Assembly (NCBI GenBank): GCA_949987705.1
Contig: OX465282.1
Span: 7,924,501-7,988,500, forward strand
Length of the DNA stretch: 64,000 nucleotides
Direction of reading: 5' to 3'
DNA from: Thereva unica
Lineage: Eukaryota; Arthropoda; Insecta; Diptera; Therevidae
A program made the position numbers and the translations under genes. Each line of letters starts with the position of its first letter. The stretch's first letter is position 1. The notes beneath the pieces are model-generated. The model ran no database searches, was not told the origin of the DNA, and saw nothing but the letters and a program-made list of their open reading frames with translations. Positions 23,700 to 33,459 of this stretch are shown here, piece by piece.

Positions 23700-23830
23700 G
23701 TGCTACTTGTCCACGTTTTTAGAGAGATTCGGTGTTGATCATCAACATCCAATCAACTGAAGCTGAACTGAACTGAAGGAACGAACTAACGCGAACGGAT
23801 CCAACTGACACAATATTCAGAATTATAATG
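23700..23830 (+). other. Candidate non-repetitive first exon ending at ATG before a splice donor
   Basis: The sequence here is not shared with any repeat in the window. ATG at 23828-23830 is followed directly by GTAAGG, a canonical 5' splice donor. Some insect genes (for example those encoding small EF-hand proteins) have a first coding exon holding only the start codon. No downstream exon or protein could be recognised, and ATGGTAAG can arise by chance. Speculative. Confidence 0.2.
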
Positions 23831-24870
23831 GTAAGGAAAATCTCTCATGAATATAACCGAGAAATATGAACCAATATCACTTGAGGCTGTACCGGGAACA
23901 CATTAATAAGTGTTGAAAATTCATAGATCACGACAGGTATTTTATATTCCATAGCGGAGCACCTTAGAGAAATAGATCAGTGATCAGTGATCTTTCACGT
24001 TTTTCAATGTTGGTTGGGTTACCCGCCGTCGTTGCACATCCTCCTTCTACTTCTTCATCTTGAAATGTGTTTTGGTACCTATAGAGATAGATGCCTTCTG
24101 CCTCTCATTCAGGATGGTTTTATTGAAATCATTTTCACGATTTTTTCTCATTCCTTCGGTTTTTCTAGGTTCCAATGGTGTAGGATCCATTTGTGGCCTT
24201 CTAAATGGCTTTAAAACGCAACACAACAACAACAACAACAAATATATTCAATGAAGTTCTAGAGAGGAGGCTCTAGAGCTATTCGCGGAGTGAAGTGATC
24301 GTGTCGTGATTTTAGTAATCTCTCTTTCAGTTTTATAAGTGAAATAGTCACCACGTAATTACGTGTTGGATTCATTGCTTTATTAAAACATTTCAAGGTG
24401 TATAGGGAGACCTCTATTTCTCTATTTCTAGGTGATGATCATCATCATCATCGTGTCCGCAGCATTTCTGGCTTGGCGCTACCTTATTCTTTAGCGTTTT
24501 GCATTGGGAAAATATTTGGAATATTGAAAATGCCGTTTTCTGAGAATTATTACAATCTTTATGAAAATAAAAAAAAGGCAAAACGAGAGAAAAAGATATT
24601 TCGTGGGAATAGGATTAAATCGTGCTTAGATTGTTTTACATTTTTTTAGTAAGGAATTCCGTAGTGCAGTCGCTGAATAATAATAAATTTATAAATGTTT
24701 GATTTATTTGTGCTTTTATTTTTTGTGCTGGGATTTTGATGATGCTGACAAATTATGTATTTATAATGCGATTTGCATATTAATTTATTTGTCGTAATCA
24801 AAAATGTATCATCTGAACAGTTGTGCTCTAAAAAAACCTGGCAGTAGGAGAATGCAGTATGAACAAATTG
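23831..24870. other. Non-repetitive AT-rich DNA with simple repeats
   Basis: It contains an (ACA)n run at about 24222-24240 and ATCATCATCATC near 24435. Pyrimidine-rich stretches ending in CAG (for example CTCTCTTTCAG near 24331) could be splice acceptors, but no coding exon follows that I can recognise. Confidence 0.4.
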
Positions 24871-24876
24871 CTGTTA

Positions 24877-24992
24877 GGGCCCCCATACACGGTCAAATTG
24901 GATGTACATCGAAGTGCGGATGTACAACCAAAACTATCGATTGTTTGATGAAAATCTGGATGTACATCCAATTTGACCGTGTATGGGGGCCT
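24877..24992. mobile_element. Harbinger-like hairpin MITE, 116 bp, TSD TTA
   Basis: Arms of about 36 bp, starting GGGCCCCCATACACGGTCAA and AGGCCCCCATACACGGTCAA, are almost identical inverted copies. TTA flanks both ends (24874-24876 and 24993-24995), as in PIF/Harbinger. The loop is about 45 bp. The low arm divergence suggests a recent insertion. Confidence 0.85.
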
Positions 24993-25034
24993 TTAGTTTG
25001 AGAAAGAAGCTCCGCCAATCTCTCCGAGATATTG

Positions 25035-25100
25035 CTTTTTTATGTGAAAGTCTAAGCTCAAGGGTCACCCTTTCAGTTCGTTATGCTGTTGACTTCATGA
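25035..25100 (-). mobile_element. SINE or LINE 3' tail fragment (copy S5)
   Basis: It begins with a T run and TTTATGTGAAAGTC, then AGCTCAAGGGTCACCCTTT, the shared tail of the SINE and LINE families here. It breaks off after about 65 bp. Confidence 0.65.
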
Positions 25101-25219
25101 GGAAATTTCGAGTAGTAAACTTAGCTCGGGTCCTTTGTAGGATGGCGATCCAAAAATATCCGATTGAGGTGGCCCTTTGGTATGTGATGAGTAGGACGCT
25201 GGATCAGAATGGTCAAACC

Positions 25220-25430
25220 TGTTATGTTTGTTAACAAGGAAACTCCGATTTTGTATGCTAATATAATTACTTTATTTAATATAAATTGTAAAGTAGAACG
25301 GCTGCTCTTTATAGTGGTTGAAAATCGACTGACTCCTGTTATCAGTGGATGGTAGAAGTTAGAATCGCCACTTTTTTAATTGCTGGCTGTGAAGCTAACA
25401 ATGTGTGTGTATTTTGATATGGATGTAACA
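25220..25430 (-). mobile_element. Gypsy-type 3' LTR, about 202-211 bp
   Basis: On the minus strand it starts TGTTACATCC directly after a purine tract. It ends in TAACA at either 25220 or 25229, giving short TGTTA/TAACA termini. Inside lie a TATAAAG box (ACTATAAAGAGCAGCC near 25300) and an AATAAA signal (TTAAATAAAG near 25273). The 5' LTR is missing, so the exact right terminus and target duplication cannot be fixed. Confidence 0.72.
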
Positions 25431-25442
25431 TCTTTCCCTTCC
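25431..25442 (-). promoter_or_regulatory. Polypurine tract of the Gypsy element
   Basis: Minus strand GGAAGGGAAAGA lies immediately upstream of the LTR start TGTTACA, the position where plus-strand priming occurs in LTR retrotransposons. It lies about 15 bp after the end of pol. Confidence 0.7.
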
Positions 25443-25457
25443 GCGGAAAAAGAAATA

Positions 25458-27000
25458 CTATGGTTGATAGCGCTCCGGTTGTTTGCGTGTCCTTGTTGAA
25501 CGGCGTAGCTGAGGTGTTGACTCTGGAAGTGTATTTCCTCTGTTCTGGGTGGTATTTCCCATAACGTCCTCTTCTGCAAGTGCTGGTTGCTGCTCTTCAA
25601 GGTTGTCGGTTGCAATGGTTTCCGCCTCTTGGGGGTTTTCATCCTTATCTGAACCTGAAACTTGAGGTGTCTGCGTCTGTAAATGTTCTTGTCTAGTTTT
25701 AGGTAAGTCAGTCTCTGTACTTTCATTGACGGGTATTTTTAGCTTGTCAGTAAATGTTGACTGACACTCTGTGGCCCTTAGTTGGTCAACACGCCTCGTA
25801 TGCCGTTCGTTATCGATCAAAACATCGTAGAGAACTTCTCCCTTTTTCTTAATTATAATGCCGAATTTCCACTTGATGTTCTTCTTGTTATAAAATCGTG
25901 CTTGAACCTTTTCTCCGATTTGAAAAATACGAGTATTTTTGCTCATGTTTTTCGTTCGTTTCCGCTGTGAGGTCCTTTTTGACAAGGTTTATTCTTGTTC
26001 TAATGTTTCGTTTAAGCATTAGTTCGGCAGGACTTTGACCAGTAATGGTTTTGGTCGGTATTGCTTCAACCCACTTACTGTATGCGTCTACGACTATTAA
26101 AAAATGTTGCTCGTAAAATGGTCCAGCGTATATGAATCATTTGCCACGGATAAGCTGGATAATCCCAAGGGTGTGGATTTCCCTCATTTGGGTTTGCTTT
26201 ATTTTTACAGCAGCTTCTACATTGACGAGTTAAATTTTCAATATCACTGTCGATTCCTTTCCACCATACGTAGCTACGTGCTAGTGCCTTCATGCGCACT
26301 ATTCCAAAATGTCCATTATGAAATTCCTCAAGGATGCGCTGTTGTAAAACCTTTGGTATCATGACTCGTATGCCATTGAATACGCAGCCTTTTTCTACAG
26401 AAAAGTTGAAAACTGCTTCCCGATTAGGTAAAGGATCGCCTTGCTGTAATGCATTAAGATAAGCCTTGCAATCTATGTCTTTAAGCATTTCTCTCTGGAT
26501 ATCTTGAAGTGCTACTGGTAAATTTTGAATTTGCATGATATGAAAAGTTGAATCATCTCCAGAGATCTTGCCTGGCGTTTCTTGTTGAGGAAATCTTGAA
26601 AGCAAACCAGCATTAGCGTTACTTTTGGTGTCTCGATACTTTATATTCTAGTCAAAACCAGACATAAAGCTCGCATATCGAAGAAGACGTGTTGCAGATG
26701 TCGCTAGAAGGTGTTTACTTGGATTTAGTATTGGTGTAAGAGGCTTATGATCGGTTATCAGAATTATTTTCCTTCCGTAGCAAAACTGAAAAAACTTTTT
26801 AAGTCCCCAATAAATAGCTGTTGCCTCCTTTTCCAATTGCGAATAATTCTTTTCTGATTTGCTTAAAGATCTCGACGCAAATGCTGTAGGACGCTCTGAA
26901 TTATCATGTATCAAGTGAGATATCACTGCTCCTAGACCATGCGGTGACCCGTCGGTTGCTAAAATTAGAGGAAATTTTTCATTGCATGTAGTTAAAATTT
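25458..27000 (-). pseudogene. Gypsy (Ty3-like) pol remnant: RNase H, integrase, C-terminal domain
   Basis: In minus-strand order the first piece is RNase H, with ILATDGSPHGLGAV, RPTAFASRSLSKSEKNYSQL and ITDHKPLTPIL. A stop near 26648 and a tether with LSRFPQ follow. Next is an integrase zinc finger of H-x3-H...C-x2-C type (HNGHFGI and CRSCCKN). The catalytic core is then reduced to YAGPF, VVDAYSKWVEAIPTKT and TGQSPAEL. A GPY/F-like C-terminal domain (FQIGEKVQARFY, WKFGIIIKKKGEVLYDV, RRVDQLRA) is followed by a charged tail ending at 25458. The core has lost about 110 codons in frame, and the first Asp falls at a frame break, so none of the three catalytic residues remains. It is truncated at about 27000 in RNase H. 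The style of the core resembles the Mag/K02A2.6-like group, with low certainty. Confidence 0.9.
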
Positions 27001-27009
27001 ATGGCTTTA

Positions 27010-27360
27010 TTATTGACGAAAGATTGCTGATACGTCTAAAGTAGCATGGTATATCCCTATTCCGCAGGCTCATGGTCAAAGAGATTGAATGAAAAGGAGA
27101 CTCCTGATAGCTCACAATTGCAAGAAAAACCTGAGGAGGCGATGGTCCAGTGAAACTTGCCAGACATTAGAGTTGCTTCATTTGCAGGTTGGTAGCCACC
27201 CAGGGCTTCGACGCGACGTGACTCTTATAAATTAGCCATGGGTAAGTAAGGGCGGATTTGCCGGAAACAGATAGTGATGTGGGCGATGACCCTCGGATCA
27301 GGGTTTTTACAATAATCACTCTCATAGATAAAACCTCGAGAAACCTGGCAGAAGAAGATA
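27010..27360. other. Unassigned sequence between Gypsy and LINE scraps
   Basis: Moderate GC, no open frame and no motif. It may be decayed LINE endonuclease sequence. Confidence 0.35.
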
Positions 27361-27369
27361 AATATTAAC

Positions 27370-27720
27370 AATAGTAGCAAGAGCATTATTATTCTATGCT
27401 CAGCGTACCTCTCCTATGACCCTAGGGAGCCACCGCCATTCAAGCAATTCAAGGATTTTGTGGGTAACTATGATAAGCTCGGGCATCCAGATTATCGTAG
27501 GATGTGATGTGACGCCTCGGGCAAAAAAAAACGGATGGATCTACCTTTCTGATTAGCTCTTAACTTGGCATAGTACCATGGGCATACTAAACCGTGGCAC
27601 GGATCACACATTCGGACACGTAAGGTTATAGACACCAAGCTAGCCACTCAACACGTTGCTTACGGGAGAGACTGGGGGACCTCAGAAGAGCCTCAAACAC
27701 TTAAGGATGGGCTATTTTTG
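27370..27720 (+). pseudogene. Jockey-type LINE endonuclease fragment
   Basis: Broken frames give SAYLSYDPREPPPFKQF, then IIVGCDVT (the VGCDANAHH block region) and KVIDTKLAT (the EVIDITLAS block). SEEPQTL follows, where SDEPSLSDHR would stand. The order and spacing match the C-terminal half of the apurinic-type endonuclease of Jockey-like LINEs. The active-site His and Asp blocks are destroyed. Confidence 0.7.
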
Positions 27721-27779
27721 GAAATAACGAGGGATCCCATAGATGTATAATCTACTGTGGACAAAATATTGTGGTGCAT

Positions 27780-28330
27780 ATTATTGTCAGGGATAAGACA
27801 GGCAGTACGAATCGAATGATAAGAAGAAAGTAAGTTGGATTCAGAAAGGGATCATATTAAAACCCTGAGAATCATAATGGAGCAGTCTGTTGAATTACGA
27901 TCCCGATGAAGAAGCATTCAACTCAGTTAATAGAAGCTGCATATGGCGACCGTTACGGCAAAGTGGACTGCCTGACAAAATAATAAAAGCTCTATACATC
28001 AAATCCAATTGTCAGCGCTCTAGATAAGGTAATAGGTGCCATACAATTAGGGTTGCTCGACCACCTTGACGATCTTCACTACGTCCGTGATATATATTTT
28101 TTGGTCCACAGACCCACCAACCAAATCAGGTGAAGGAAATGAAATTGGATAGGCCACACCTTGCGACTCGAAAATCTAACCAAACAGGCATTTCACTGGA
28201 ATCCGCAAGGATCCCATCGAGCCAGAAGATCTAGAACAACGTGAAGGAGAACCCTATTAGCAGAGAAACAGAGTACGCTGGTTTCCGCCCTATTTCCCAT
28301 GAGGGGTTAAAGGAGCATAAGCAAACGTAA
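27780..28330 (+). pseudogene. RTE-like LINE reverse transcriptase and C-terminal scraps
   Basis: Frames give KTLRIIMEQSVE, EEAFNSVNRSCIWRPLRQSG and PDKIIKALYIKSNCQ, the FDFEKAFDSVDRxxLW block of RTE-type elements. Then come LDDLHYVRDI, where LDDLDFADDI is expected, and KWNWIGHTLRLENLTKQAF with WNPQG near the C-terminus. The spacing between the blocks is strongly shortened by deletions. The YADD equivalent is lost. Confidence 0.8.
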
Positions 28331-28339
28331 AGAAGAAGT

Positions 28340-28600
28340 GAGAGCATAATTTTAAGACTGGGCTAACTAACTTTGTTTCTGAATATCTTTTTTAAAAATA
28401 TGTCCTTAATGTTTTCTTTAGCTCGCACAATCCATTTTAACTCTTGATATCCTGATAAAGGTTCGGATTTCCCCATATTTCAAGACAGTTGTAATGAGGT
28501 CTCGCCGCCTTACCCAGTTAATATAGGCTACAAAAGCTCTGCTTAGATCGAGTCTCCATATAGCGGATGATATATCTTCTTATTCACATGGTAGTATGGT
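28340..28600. other. Unassigned
   Basis: No gene or family repeat recognised. Confidence 0.4.
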
Positions 28601-28609
28601 ACTGCTGGC

Positions 28610-28740
28610 GTCACAGCCCTTATCGGCTGGGAAGGGGGACTCACTTGTTTTAGGGGGCACACTCCGGCAAGACTGTCGCCCACAAATTCCGACGGGTTGC
28701 ATCTCTGACTCAGCCGGCTGCTAATTAGAATATCGACTTT
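28610..28740 (+). mobile_element. SINE middle fragment, opposite orientation (copy S6)
   Basis: The reverse complement contains GGCTGAGTCAGAGATGCAAC and GACAGTCTTGCCGGAGTGT, matching the SINE at 37.25 kb and the body of the copy at 59.65 kb. Confidence 0.6.
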
Positions 28741-28889
28741 GCGAAATCGAAGCCTCTTTAAACAATTTTTTTGATTTTTGTTACTTTTGGATTTTGGGCA
28801 AATTTCTTCTTTTTGGAGGGACCTCCTACAACTTGCAGGATCTCAAAAGCCAAGTCCTTCGGATCCTCCATCAGCAGCCTTCAGACTCC

Positions 28890-29000
28890 TATTAATTAAC
28901 CTAGCCTGTCCTAATGTCTTCCAACTAAGCTTACTAGCAGACATTGAACCATGACGAATATGACATGTTGGGCTGGTAGTGCAAAGGGTACAATATACAA
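28890..29000 (+). mobile_element. LINE 3' tail fragment
   Basis: AACTAAGCTTACTAGCAGAC, CATTGAACCATGACGAATAT and GTAGTGCAAAGGGTAC follow the order of the 3' tail of the 56-57 kb LINE (57137-57230). Only the tail is present, as expected from a 5'-truncated insertion. Confidence 0.7.
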
Positions 29001-30730
29001 ATCTGGCTTTATTTGGTAATTTTGAAAGTCACTTCAACATATTTCTCCTTTCAATAATAATTGGCAAGCTTTCAATTTATATTTTCGCTCTTTTTGAGTG
29101 ATAAACATCTTTGATTGTTACATTTCAAAATGGATCGTTACGATTCATTAAGTCACGTACTATTAATTCTTTATATTTTATTATTTTTAATCAAAACTCA
29201 ATTTGAAGTCCCGCGATGACATTACATCCAATCAACATAACTTTTACCAACTCATAAAACACCTCAACAGAGTAAACTTAACTTTAAATATAAAAACTTC
29301 GAAATACGTATTTTATTGGCCACTACCAAAGACGTTAGGGAACTCCAAAGTAGACTGACTGGCCAGATACGATCCGAAAGCGGAGCCCGCATCAACAACA
29401 GTTCTAGGCAACTATATAGGAAGAGGGATCCACCATCCAAGGTAAGAGAAAAAAGCCGCTCCATGAAATTGAAGCGATAAAATCTAATTACCCTTAAATG
29501 AAATGCACACATCATAAATTGCCGATAGTACCGGGCACTGATTCCTTCCATAAAAAGTTTTTATCGTTCGTCTTATTGGAGGTGATCAGTCTTCCGTCGG
29601 TTTTCTTGAAGCTTATGGAACTATAGTGGATTGTGTGTTGCCAGATTTTGGATTTTATCTGGGGATGTGAATGTGCAGTAAGGTAGGTTGATCAATGCGT
29701 ATACATCTGGTAATACTGTAGGTTTATATAAAGGAGCTCCTATCAAGCCCCTCACACCTTAACCTATTAGAGGAGCAGAGTGCAGATTTTATTGCGACAA
29801 TAACCTTTCGATTGGACTATTGAGAGCGGACTTTTTCTGATCTGGGCATTCTTTGATCTTTAAAGAGATAATTGAACAAAAAAACCATATCCAAAACCAT
29901 TGAAGACAATCCGCCGGGATGGGTATTAATCTTCTTATAAGAAGCACAATTTTGTGGAATCTGTATTTCATGTCTATTTCAAGTCGCGCATCTAAGATAG
30001 CACACCACATCCAACTGCATCTTAAAGATGTGAACTTGCGCCTCATATACGTGAGTTCAGTAGTTTGCATTTCTAGAGAGTCAGCCGAGTTAAAGGTTTC
30101 AGGTTGAGTCCGTTGAAATATTTTTATGATACCATTAACGAACTTGGAATACACACCACCATCCACACGAAGAAGAAGACTTTGAAAATGTGCACATAGT
30201 GTCAATACCTTCATTGTCTCGCAAGGAATTCGCTCAGGTGATCATCTATAATTTGTGTGCTTGAAGATGTTGTTGTTTTTGTTTTTGTTTTGTGTGTTTG
30301 TTTAAAAAGACTGTTAAAATAAGTTTTATTGTTAACCATTATTTCTCCTTTAAGTGACGAGACTATAGTTTAACTTTCAGATCATGAATCACGTATGTCG
30401 CAATTAAATTCTAAGTGAAGATCATTTAAAATGTGATATACTGTCCGATATATAAGATACAAAGTTGCGCGCACGATATCAACTGACAAGATCAAATAGA
30501 CTTCAATTTGAAAATGGTAGATAATAAAGTAAAGTGATTTTATAACATTTCAACATTGAATGTGATAGGAGAATTTGAATTTGTGATTGAAATTTGTGTG
30601 CTGATATATACGATGGAAATGAAGATAAAATGTGTCCTTATCTTATTTTCTTCAATGAACGATAAAATTAACTTTAAAAGGTTTTTTTTTTTGCCTGGGA
30701 GATGAGCTAAAGATAATGTTTTGAACAAAT
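29001..30730. other. Unassigned; two longer minus-strand frames of unknown meaning
   Basis: Minus frames at 29264-29551 (95 codons) and 29789-30214 (141 codons) are open but show no motif I can name. Plus-strand frames here are short. I do not call genes. Confidence 0.35.
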
Positions 30731-30736
30731 CAGGTT

Positions 30737-31195
30737 TTATAAATTTTGGAATAAAATAAATGATATATCAATAATAAAGGAGAAATTTTGCATATTTCCT
30801 GAGCCATGTAAGATGTAATTTTTAATATTAAATAATTTCCAACATACCCGGCAACATCTGGATGGCACAGGTTTGTACCTAAGTGATATATTATCAAAAC
30901 TCTTGCTTACCATAACATCACATAGAAATGAAAGTAGTAGGAAACTCTTAAAGTAGTAGGCAAATAAAAACAAAAAACTTTTTTCATGGAAAACTTGGAA
31001 ATAGTCCGAGTGCAAATGCTTGTCACATTTCTCGTACATTCTCTTCCAGCTGACGAACGATGAGATGTTTACTACCACGTTTGCTAAGTTGCACGGTATG
31101 TGTAACTCCTGGTCATCATCCACTTCCTTTTCTTTTTTATCATCGATCAACAGAAGAGACTCAGTGACGAAAAACTTCAATTGTTTCTCGCTCAT
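30737..31195 (-). CDS. Skp1-like open reading frame, possibly a diverged paralogue or retrocopy
   Basis: A single 152-codon frame starts with MSEKQL. It has an acidic stretch (KEKEVDDDQEL) followed by HIPCNLANVV, where Skp1 has its acidic loop and PLPNVNS block. The segment DYFQVFHEKSFLFLFAYYFKSFLLL matches the spacing of the Skp1 helix DFLKVDQGTLFELILAANYL, and CDVMVSKSFDNIS and KLFNIKN match its C-terminal helices; FNIKN is exact. Skp1 links cullin-1 to F-box proteins in SCF ubiquitin ligases. The last 23 residues differ from Skp1 and the N-terminal strand appears replaced. Length (about 160 in the family) and lack of introns fit a retrocopy. Key F-box-contact residues are poorly conserved, so it may be non-functional. 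The alignment is by eye. Confidence 0.45.
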   Translation of the reverse strand: MSEKQLKFFVTESLLLIDDKKEKEVDDDQELHIPCNLANVVVNISSFVSWKRMYEKCDKHLHSDYFQVFHEKSFLFLFAYYFKSFLLLSFLCDVMVSKSFDNISLRYKPVPSRCCRVCWKLFNIKNYILHGSGNMQNFSFIIDISFILFQNL

Positions 31196-31242
31196 TGGAC
31201 TCTCGTTTTTAACTTTAAAAAAAAAAAGCTTATACAGAGGCT

Positions 31243-31262
31243 CTGTTCGTCTGTCTGTCTGT
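31243..31262. repeat. (GTCT)n-like microsatellite
   Basis: CTGTCTGTCTGTACGTCTG-type run. Short simple repeat. Confidence 0.6.
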
Positions 31263-31437
31263 ACGTCTGTGACCTTTTTTCATCTCTCAAAGTACTGTCG
31301 CTACAGACTTGGACAGGTCCATTGAATTAGCAAACATTTATTCTGCCTCGCCCTAACCAAATTTCTTTTGACTAAACATTTCTCCTTCTTCTTTTTCTTT
31401 CGGCCTCCTCGGCACCTTGTGATAATTTGGCTATGTC

Positions 31438-31510
31438 GAACTCAATAAAAATAAAAGAAACTCCCCAATTTGAACGAAAACTACCCCCAGGACAACCCTT
31501 ATTAATTACC
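31438..31510 (+). repeat. Dispersed repeat, inverted partner at 33060-33155
   Basis: TCAATAAAAATAAAA and CCCAGGACAACCCTTATTA are shared with the reverse complement of 33060-33155. It is a small interspersed repeat of unknown class. Confidence 0.6.
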
Positions 31511-31519
31511 ACCGTCTTC

Positions 31520-31750
31520 CTTCGTTCGATCTACAACGGAATACAGGTTGATCGCGTTTGGAGGAGAAGATACAACTCAGAGTTGTATGAAATCAGTAAG
31601 ATTCAAAATATTGTCAAAGTGATCAAAATAAACAGATTACGATGGATTGGTCATGCCCAACGAGGTGCGGAATGGAACCCGATAAAGATAGGGCTGGGGA
31701 AAGTGCCACCAGGAAAACGGATACCAGGTTGACGTCGAGGATGACTTGAG
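31520..31750 (+). pseudogene. RTE-like LINE C-terminal fragment
   Basis: The frame gives RVWRRRYNSELYEI, then VKVIKINRLRWIGHAQRGAE and PPGKRIPG. This is the RYNxELYxL...IKxNRLRWxGH...R..G motif string near the C-terminus of RTE-type and related LINE proteins. It ends where the GGGGTCGT element begins at 31762. Confidence 0.75.
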
Positions 31751-31761
31751 ACAACTGGAAA

Positions 31762-32240
31762 GGGGTCGTTCATTATTACGTGAGGCGTAAGAAGAAGATC
31801 GGAGAGGAAGGGTTTCAGCAAATATCACGTAATTTTTTTTTTCGAGGAACAGTGTAAAATTGCTAAAACTGGGTTAAATTAAGTAAAACCTGTCTCTTCA
31901 TTAACTTACAGGTAGCAGGTAGGCGTGACCTTTTAGACCAGGTCTGCCGGCACGGCCCGACGAAGTCCACAGATTACTCAGCCTGACTGAGTGATGATAC
32001 TTCAGGTATCTGTCTGGCAGCCCGGGACATACAGGTGAATTCATGATTCCTTACAAAGACAAAGGCGAAGACGACATAGCATATCAGATTGTTAATTCCA
32101 GTGCAAAAATTTTCATGATCTCAACGAAAACTGCAAGTCGGCTACAGCCCCAGGCCGTGAACACCAGCGAACAAGCGCGAACTTGAGTGTGGATGTTTTT
32201 CGCGCTTTCAATTCGAAATTTTCAAATTCACGGCTTGAGA
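31762..32240 (+). mobile_element. GGGGTCGT-family element, copy 2
   Basis: It starts GGGGTCGTTCATTATTACG. Blocks are shared in order with copy 1: CAGCAAATATCACGTAATT, AGTGTAAAAT, ACTTACAGG, GCCGGCACG, TCATGATTCC and AACAAGCGCGAA. It ends gradually near 32240. It is less GC-rich and more diverged than copies 1 and 3. Confidence 0.7.
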
Positions 32241-32259
32241 GAGAAGAAGAAGTTCAGAT

Positions 32260-33050
32260 CTTCATGCAAGAACTGACGATATATGCCCAAACAGGAAATA
32301 TTTTTCAGTTTTCTTGGACTGTTCCATACAGTTATCGGCCGGTGTTTGGTGATACTTGGCCTCAAGTCGAAAACTTTCAGTCCATGGCCCTTCGGTGACC
32401 TGTGTATAAATGGGGGCCTTAAGATATGGCTAAATGCTACACAAAAATTTGTACACGGTTATGCGAACTCCAGAAAGTAGCATAGTAGCCCCCCCCCCTG
32501 TTTAGCCGCCACCGGCCAGACAAAAGCGTGACTCGCGAATGCTGTGGGCCGAGTAACATTGACCCGAAAAAATGCCCTACAAGGCACCCTACAGGAAGGC
32601 ACACGCTGAATTTTAGCGTAATGAAATTCTTGTTGAGGTAGTGCTCACGTTTTGATAATTGTGTGTTTACTATAAGCGGAAAAAAACGAGTGGAATAGGG
32701 GAGGGAAGGAGTCCAAATTATCAGTTATTTTAAATAAAATCTGAAGGTATCTTAAGTATAATATTCTAAAAATTCCACAGACATTGAAGTATCATATGCA
32801 TCTTATGAAAAGACGACCTAGTTCTCACCCCCTATTTGCGAAGGTGGTTTCCAATGTCCGCCGGTGCAGGTTTTTTTTCTAAAATTGTCACAAAAAACTA
32901 CTTAGGTGAATTTTTATTTTGGGGATAAAACAAATAACTTTATAGCTAGCAGGGGTGAGTTCCGATTCATCGAGTGGGTTGATTTTGGACCAGAAAAATA
33001 GCTTACCGTAAGGGGTACTTCGGAACAAACAAATTGGCGGACTGTTATCA
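32260..33050. other. Unassigned
   Basis: Small overlapping frames at 32183-32480 have no motif. A run of 12 C bases lies near 32490. No element recognised. Confidence 0.4.
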
Positions 33051-33059
33051 TAAGCAAGT

Positions 33060-33155
33060 GTGAAATGCCCAATTTCAGTAATAAGGGTTGTCCTGGGAGT
33101 AGTTTCCGATCAAGTTGGAGGATTGATTTTATTTTTATTGAAGTCTCAATACCCA
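33060..33155 (-). repeat. Dispersed repeat, inverted partner of 31438-31510
   Basis: The reverse complement shares TCAATAAAAATAAAA, GAAAACTACTCCCAGGAC-like and CAACCCTTATTA with the copy at 31.4 kb. Confidence 0.6.
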
Positions 33156-33319
33156 AATTAGTAAAAGGGGACATTATCAGCGAGTTGTTTCAGCTCTCCC
33201 GAAGTTAATATTTTTTTTTTTATACATATTTCAAGTGTCTAGAAAATATAACTTTCGGCAAAGAGACTCTAGAATAAAAGTTATTATCAGTCAAATCTTT
33301 TGTTTTAATCGTGTACACA

Positions 33320-33450
33320 CACATGAGAACTCATGAAGATATTCTCATGAGAGCGATTCTCACGAGAACGATATTTGCGCTCGCGAGAACAAATACTATT
33401 CCTCGCGTTAACAGCCATGAGAATATTCTCATGAGAATACCAAAATTTAC
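33320..33450. repeat. Cluster of CTCATGAG palindromes
   Basis: ATTCTCATGAGA occurs near 33341 and again near 33425. CATGAGAACTCATG, TCTCACGAGA and GCTCGCGAGAAC lie between. The cluster can form several small hairpins. It could be the remains of a palindromic MITE; no target duplication seen. Confidence 0.6.
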
Positions 33451-33459
33451 TTTGAGAAA

